NCBI GenBank assembly: GCA_945900785.1
Contig: CAMDJM010000002.1
Coordinates: 45,724-109,723 of the forward strand
Length of the DNA stretch: 64,000 nt
Direction: 5' to 3'
Origin: Akkermansia muciniphila
GTDB lineage: Bacteria > Verrucomicrobiota > Verrucomicrobiia > Verrucomicrobiales > V1-33
Each line of letters starts with the position of its first letter. Positions within the stretch are counted from its first letter, which is position 1. Made by a program: the position numbers and the translations under genes. Of the stretch, positions 59,304 through 64,000 are shown one piece after another. The notes beneath the pieces were generated by a model. It worked only from the letters and a program-made list of their open reading frames with translations. It was not told the DNA's origin and did no database searches.

Positions 59304-60950
59304 TCAGGCCCGCCCCCTTCCCAGGCCGAATTTCAGCGCCAGGCTCTGCGGGATGGTTTCCACCTGGATGTGTTCCGCCCCGGCGAGCCGCTCCGCCATC
59401 AGCCCAGGCTGCCAGGTGTAAACGATCACCCCGGCCAGCCCCTTCGCCCGCTTGAGGATCTCCCGGGCGCTCGCTGCTTTCACCTGCGGCACATAACATA
59501 GCGCCCCCTCCGCATCCTGCGCCCAGTGCAGTGCCGCCGGAGCGTAAGCCATCAGGCCCTCCCGGTGCATCAATTGCAGCGCGGTCCACACCTGGCTGTG
59601 CTCGATCTCCATCAAGTCCCCCTCCGGGATCCGCCGGCACCGCAGATAGGCAAAGTCTCCGCCCAATCCAGGCTTTTCCCCATACCCCGCGATCACCCGC
59701 CGCACCCGTTCCGCGCAGACGTCCCGGCACAAGTTCTTCTCCGGTTCCTCCTCCGTCGCCTCGGTGCTGGAGACGAGGATAAACCGTCGCCTCCCTCCAT
59801 CCGCCGCATTCGCCTTCAACACCGCATGGCCCGTCGTCCCGCTCCCAGCGAAGAAGTCCAGCACGATGTCGTCAGGGCCGCAGCCGATTTGCAGAATGCG
59901 CTCCAGCAACCGGACCGGCTTGGGGGTATCAAAGGCGGTCTGGGTCCCGAAAATTTCCCGGATTTCCTTACGGGATTCGTCCGTGTGGCCAACTTCCTCG
60001 TGAGGCCACCATGTCCATGGAACAAGGCCCTCCACCTCTGATAGATAACGAATAATGCTCGGCTGAGCACTCCCATCTTTTCCCCAATAAATCCGTCCTT
60101 GCTCTTTTAGCTTCAGAAACTCTGGCTCGATAGTAGACCAACAGCGCCCTTCGGGTGGTTTGTGTTTTTTGCCACTCGGGGTGGTCACCTCATACATTTG
60201 GTTCGGCCTGAATCCTTGTGCTGTCATCGGAATCCCACGCCATCGGCCTAGTGCGTCGTTATTCGGATTCTTATAAACAGCAGCTTGATCAAAAGAGAGC
60301 GGAATTTTGCCGCTCCTTCTCTGAAACACCTCAGGCTTCGGCGAATACACCAAAACATATTCGTGGGCATCGCCTATAACGCCCCGTTTTTCCCTGGAAT
60401 AGCGCTTCTGCCAGATGCAGTTGGCCACAAAAGCCGCCTCCCCGAAAACCTGCTTCATCAGCAGGGTGAGCGCGGCCATTTCGTTATCGTCGATGTGGAC
60501 AAAAATCACCCCATCCTCCGCCAGCAATTCCTTGGCGAGGGTGAGTCGTTGGTGCATGAACTCACACCAGCGGGAGTGCCGCCACGCATCGTCCTTGTCC
60601 ACGTAGCGGTCGTTATAGACGAAGTCGCGGTTCCCTGTGTTGTAGGGCGGGTCGATGCAGATGCACTTCACCCGCCCGGCATAGGCCATGCGGAGGAAGC
60701 GCAGGGCATCGAAGTTATCCCCCTCAATGATCAGATTCCGCCACACTGCATCCGCGCCCTCCGCCCCGGCAGTGGGGGCCGTCGATAGCGCTGCATCCAA
60801 ATCCAGCGCCACAAAATCCCCATTCAGCGCTTTTTCCCGCTCCACCTCGTTCGTCTCCCAAACCAGCCCGAACCGCGTCGCATCCCGCCGGTCCCGCGCC
60901 TCCAGTAGGCGCACCAGTTCTTCGCGGGAGTAATCATCATAGCGAGGCAT
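59304..60950 (-). CDS. Site-specific DNA methyltransferase, type III Mod-like (beta class)
   Basis: CICIDPPYNTGNRDFVYND, VIFVHIDDNEMAALTLLMKQVFGEAAFVA, IVLDFFAGSGTTGHAVLKAN; likely start MPRYDDYSREELVRLLEARDRRDATRFGLVWE. Confidence 0.93.
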   Translation of the reverse strand: MPRYDDYSREELVRLLEARDRRDATRFGLVWETNEVEREKALNGDFVALDLDAALSTAPTAGAEGADAVWRNLIIEGDNFDALRFLRMAYAGRVKCICIDPPYNTGNRDFVYNDRYVDKDDAWRHSRWCEFMHQRLTLAKELLAEDGVIFVHIDDNEMAALTLLMKQVFGEAAFVANCIWQKRYSREKRGVIGDAHEYVLVYSPKPEVFQRRSGKIPLSFDQAAVYKNPNNDALGRWRGIPMTAQGFRPNQMYEVTTPSGKKHKPPEGRCWSTIEPEFLKLKEQGRIYWGKDGSAQPSIIRYLSEVEGLVPWTWWPHEEVGHTDESRKEIREIFGTQTAFDTPKPVRLLERILQIGCGPDDIVLDFFAGSGTTGHAVLKANAADGGRRRFILVSSTEATEEEPEKNLCRDVCAERVRRVIAGYGEKPGLGGDFAYLRCRRIPEGDLMEIEHSQVWTALQLMHREGLMAYAPAALHWAQDAEGALCYVPQVKAASAREILKRAKGLAGVIVYTWQPGLMAERLAGAEHIQVETIPQSLALKFGLGRGRA

Positions 60951-61126
60951 GGGAGCAGGAGGGGATGGGGTCAGAGGGTATCCGGAACGTTTCTGACCCT
61001 TCGCACGTTTCCAAAGCGTCAGACAACTGCTTTTCGTGACTCTCACCCAACGCGGAAGCGTGGCATGGCCATGTAATGTTCATGCGCTCATCCCTCATCC
61101 AACAACTCTCAGCTTCCTTTCAGGGA

Positions 61127-61396
61127 TTACGGGCTGACCTCCGCGCGGAAGTAGCGGCGGGTGGGGGTGTTGGTGGGGAGACGGAAGGCGGCGGTGGTGC
61201 CGTTGCCACTGAAAGTGAGGCCGGTGGGAGCCCAGCTTCCGGGGGCCAGGGTGTCGCTGCGGTGGAGGGTGTAGGTTCTTCCCGTGATGATGGCGAAGGT
61301 GATGAGGATGTCCCCGCCGTCTCTGGTGGCCAAGGGACGGGAGCCTGGGGGACCTGCGCGTGCCGCACCATGGACTGCGATTGAGGCCGAAATCAA
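61127..61396 (-). pseudogene. C-terminal fragment of a large secreted/surface protein
   Basis: DILITFAIITGRTYTLHRSDTLAPGSWAPTGLTFSGNGTTAAFRLPTNTPTRRYFRAEVSP resembles C-terminal modules of large verrucomicrobial exported proteins; no body of gene upstream. Confidence 0.45.
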
Positions 61397-61538
61397 AACC
61401 GGCCGCCTCGCCCTCCTGAATCTACAGGCTCCGCCGCTCTACAGCCGTGCCGGAATCATGCATCTGCGGGGCCGCACCCTCTTACCCGCGGCACGAATGT
61501 TCATGGCAGAAGCCACGAAACCGGTGCTGAAAGGCTAA
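61380..61538 (+). pseudogene. C-terminal fragment of a LysR-type regulator
   Basis: AIEAEIKTGRLALLNLQAPPLYSRAGIMHLRGRTLLPAARMFMAEATKP resembles the end of LysR substrate domains; no HTH upstream. Confidence 0.5.
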
Positions 61539-61791
61539 GGTTTTTTCTGAATGGGACGGGGAATTCTCCAAGCTTCATCCGGAGCGCATCAGGCCAAGTC
61601 CCGGGCCTTCCACCCTTCACGCGGAGCGCTGCCCAGTCTTTCTGGAACGCTCCCGATCCTGTCCAGAACCCTCATGGAGGTGCTTTGGGTCAGTTGTGGT
61701 GGCTGAATCCCCAAGTGCGGGTGTCCCAAAAAGTGAGACGTTTGCTTGCTGGCAGCATCGGTATCCGTCTGTATTTTCCAAAAGCCGTTGG

Positions 61792-62352
61792 TCAGGGATT
61801 CATCAGATGCTGGGGCAGTGCGGTGAGGACGCCGACGAGAAAGCAGATGATCGAGATGCGCAGGATGCGGATTTTCCGGGCGAGGATCCGGGCGGTGTGG
61901 AAATTCAGGAGGTTGTATTCCTCATCAAGGAAACCGCGGGATGCGGTGGTGCCGAAGCGGTCGCGGTATTCCGCAGGGGTGGCACAGGCGGCGATATCTC
62001 CCCAGAACACACTGCCGGTGCCGCTGCGGGCGGGAAGGCGCGGCAGGACGACTAACGTTCCCAGCACCAGACTGATCCCGAGGCAGATAGCCGAGGATAC
62101 ATAGAGGGTGCGGGCGCTCCATGCGTCAGGGAATTTCATCAATAAAAACGAGGCGGAGGCCACGCTGCCAGCGATAAAAATCGAGGCCTTGGTGTCCGTC
62201 ACCTGGATGTAATAGTTCAGCACATCATTCACGCCCTTGGCCATGCTGGTGAGGGAGCCATCGGAATCCGGCGGCAGGGTGCGTGGCGGCGGAGTCACGC
62301 CCGTGGAGACCGGTGGCCTTCGCAGAACGCTGGGGATGAAATAGCGGATCAT
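61792..62352 (-). CDS. PycTM/DUF5706-like membrane protein (Pycsar effector-like)
   Basis: LNYYIQVTDTKASIFIAGSVASASFLL, P..RSGTGSVFWGDIAACATPAEYRDRF, NLLNFHTARILARKIRILRISIICFLVGVL; three TM segments. Confidence 0.6.
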   Translation of the reverse strand: MIRYFIPSVLRRPPVSTGVTPPPRTLPPDSDGSLTSMAKGVNDVLNYYIQVTDTKASIFIAGSVASASFLLMKFPDAWSARTLYVSSAICLGISLVLGTLVVLPRLPARSGTGSVFWGDIAACATPAEYRDRFGTTASRGFLDEEYNLLNFHTARILARKIRILRISIICFLVGVLTALPQHLMNP

Positions 62353-62383
62353 GACGGTAGAATGGTGGCGGTGCCCTGCGGAA

Positions 62384-63349
62384 TCAAGGCGCGCTGCCGG
62401 AGGCTCCGGGCTTCATTTCCAGAGCGGAAAGGCAGCGCTGGATTTCCGTATGCGCCCGCAAACCGGTGAGCCAGGCCGCAGGCAGGGGCGCAGCGTGGGG
62501 CAGAGCCCCGTAGACCATGCCCATGATGAGGCCGCGCGCCGCATTGTCACCTCCGGCGGCGGCATTGGCCGACAAAGCGGCGGCGGCATCCTCAGGGTGA
62601 CGCAGCAGGAGATGACACAGGGTGGGGAAGGCCTGGGCGGCACCACAGGCCAGTCCATGCGCCAGGGCAGCAGCGGAATCGCTGGCGGCTGAGGCCTGTG
62701 TAGCCTGGGCAGCGGCGAACCAAGCGGCAGGAAGGGCCTGCCAATGGTCTAACGCGGCCGTTTCCCGCAGGGCCTCCGCGATGGCCGACCCCGACTGCAC
62801 GGCCAAGGTGACGCGGGCAAAGAATTCGGCGGTTTCGATGACAGCGGGATCGCTGTGGGTAAAGGCGGTCTGGGCTCTGGCGGCGGTGAACAAGGCCTCC
62901 GGCGTCTCCCAAGACAGCAGGAACAGAGGAGCGATGCGGGCCGCTCCGGCAATGTCATGCGACAGCGAGGCCGCCTGGTCCGGGGGCAGGCCCTGCCGGA
63001 GATTTGCCAGAGCAGCGCGGGTGGCTCCATCGCGATAACTGATGGTCCCGGGATCTTCCCAAAAAGCACGCCATGCGGCCGCGAAAGCTCCGGCATCAAA
63101 GCGGCCCAGCCCGGCGATGGAACGCAGCAGGACCATGGTCTGGTCCCCATAGTGGGTGAAGTCCCCGGCTTGCTTGCCAGGGTGATAGCTGCTCAACGGC
63201 GCAGCATACTCCCTGCGGGGACCGGGCAGGGCGGCGATTTCCTCCTGGTCGTAAATCCAGTGGGGTCCGAGCGCGAGGGCATCGCCGATGAGGGAGGTGA
63301 GAAGAATGGGGGAGGAGGATAGCATGATCAGGAAAGGAGAGAGAGTCAC
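62384..63349 (-). CDS. ADP-ribosylglycohydrolase family protein
   Basis: SLIGDALALGPHWIYD, DFTHYGDQTMVLLRS, FTHSDPAVIETAEFFARVTLAV, AGGDNAARGLIMGMVYGA. Confidence 0.88.
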   Translation of the reverse strand: MTLSPFLIMLSSSPILLTSLIGDALALGPHWIYDQEEIAALPGPRREYAAPLSSYHPGKQAGDFTHYGDQTMVLLRSIAGLGRFDAGAFAAAWRAFWEDPGTISYRDGATRAALANLRQGLPPDQAASLSHDIAGAARIAPLFLLSWETPEALFTAARAQTAFTHSDPAVIETAEFFARVTLAVQSGSAIAEALRETAALDHWQALPAAWFAAAQATQASAASDSAAALAHGLACGAAQAFPTLCHLLLRHPEDAAAALSANAAAGGDNAARGLIMGMVYGALPHAAPLPAAWLTGLRAHTEIQRCLSALEMKPGASGSAP

Positions 63350-63482
63350 GATGAGCCGGGAAATCGGCTAATACAAGGTGGAGCCGCGGCTTCCCGGGCG
63401 GCAGCCGGCAGGTGCTGACGGTAAATGACAAAAGATTCCAGGGTGCTCCGGATGAAATGAGAGGATAGCCGGCAGCGGCAGC

Positions 63483-63540
63483 AAGGTCCGTCCCGGCCTT
63501 GAACGCGGCCCGGGCTTTGCTCAAGGCCGGGACGGGCCTT
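63483..63540. repeat. Long near-perfect inverted repeat (20-nt arms, 18-nt loop)
   Basis: AAGGTCCGTCCCGGCCTTGA ... TCAAGGCCGGGACGGGCCTT; one mismatch (T/G). Confidence 0.85.
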
Positions 63541-63620
63541 GCTACGGGGGCTGGCTGGTAGGCATTTTTCCGGAAATTTCCGTGTCGCGGCCCGTGCCGG
63601 ACTGGTTTATCAGGCGGGCT

Positions 63621-64000
63621 ATGACTGAATTGGAAACGACCATTTTTGGAAGGCTGCAACAAAGCGCGATCATCGCGGTCCTGATTCTGGACCGGGTGGA
63701 GGATGCGGTGCCACTGGCCGAGGCTCTGCTCGAAGGCGGGGTGAATGCGATGGAACTGACCCTGCGCACGCCCGCGGCCATTGGAGCCCTGAAGGAAATC
63801 AAGGCGAAGGTGCCGCAGATGCTGGCCGGCATCGGGACGATCCTGACAACGGATCAGGTGAAGGAAGTGGTGGATGCCGGGGCGGCTTTTGGGGTGGCTC
63901 CGGGCATGAATCCCCGGGTGGTGGAAGCCGCGCTGGCGGCAGGCCTGCCTTTTGCGCCGGGGATTTGCACCCCTTCAGATATTGAGCGGGCGTTGGAATT
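63621..64000 (+). CDS. eda: KDPG/KHG aldolase, 3' end cut by window edge
   Basis: IIAVLILDRVEDAVPLAEALLEGGVNAMELTLRTPAAIGALKEIKAKVPQMLAGIGTILTTDQVKEVVDAGAAFGVAPGMNPRVVEAALAAGLPFAPGICTPSDIE. Confidence 0.93.
   Translation, partial: MTELETTIFGRLQQSAIIAVLILDRVEDAVPLAEALLEGGVNAMELTLRTPAAIGALKEIKAKVPQMLAGIGTILTTDQVKEVVDAGAAFGVAPGMNPRVVEAALAAGLPFAPGICTPSDIERALE

Noticed and set aside
55767-60950. Calling the mod-X-res locus BREX or DISARM
   Set aside because: No pglZ, brxL, brxA/B, drmA/B/C or PLD genes; only methyltransferase, kinase-like and helicase-nuclease genes are present

Overview
GC-rich chromosomal window; gene content (planctomycete/verrucomicrobial-type DUF1549/DUF1501/PSCyt1 proteins, LpxD, OmpH) suggests Verrucomicrobiota-like, which is an inference. 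Backbone: guaA (partial)-guaB; a GntR/ABC-transporter operon; skp/ompH-lpxD; a long minus-strand ribosomal-protein block (rpsL-rpsG-fusA-S10/spc operons-secY-map); a Czc/Cus-like RND metal-efflux operon; mutM; a two-component system; a DUF1549/DUF1501/cytochrome-LRR operon; a sialate O-acetylesterase and an esterase; and eda (partial). Accessory content: a compact type III-like mod-X-res locus (58.3-61.0 kb) in which X looks like a 'polyvalent' protein-kinase-like protein; a PycTM/DUF5706-like orphan membrane protein next to an ADP-ribosylglycohydrolase; an unknown exported coiled-coil protein embedded between rplV and rpsS; and several gene fossils (ackA, DUF4143 ATPase, FAD oxidase, Uma2, IS66-type orf, LysR tail, surface-protein tail). 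Intergenic regions carry low-complexity C/T-rich leader repeats, repeated hairpins and long palindromes. All family calls were made by eye from motifs; no database search was run.
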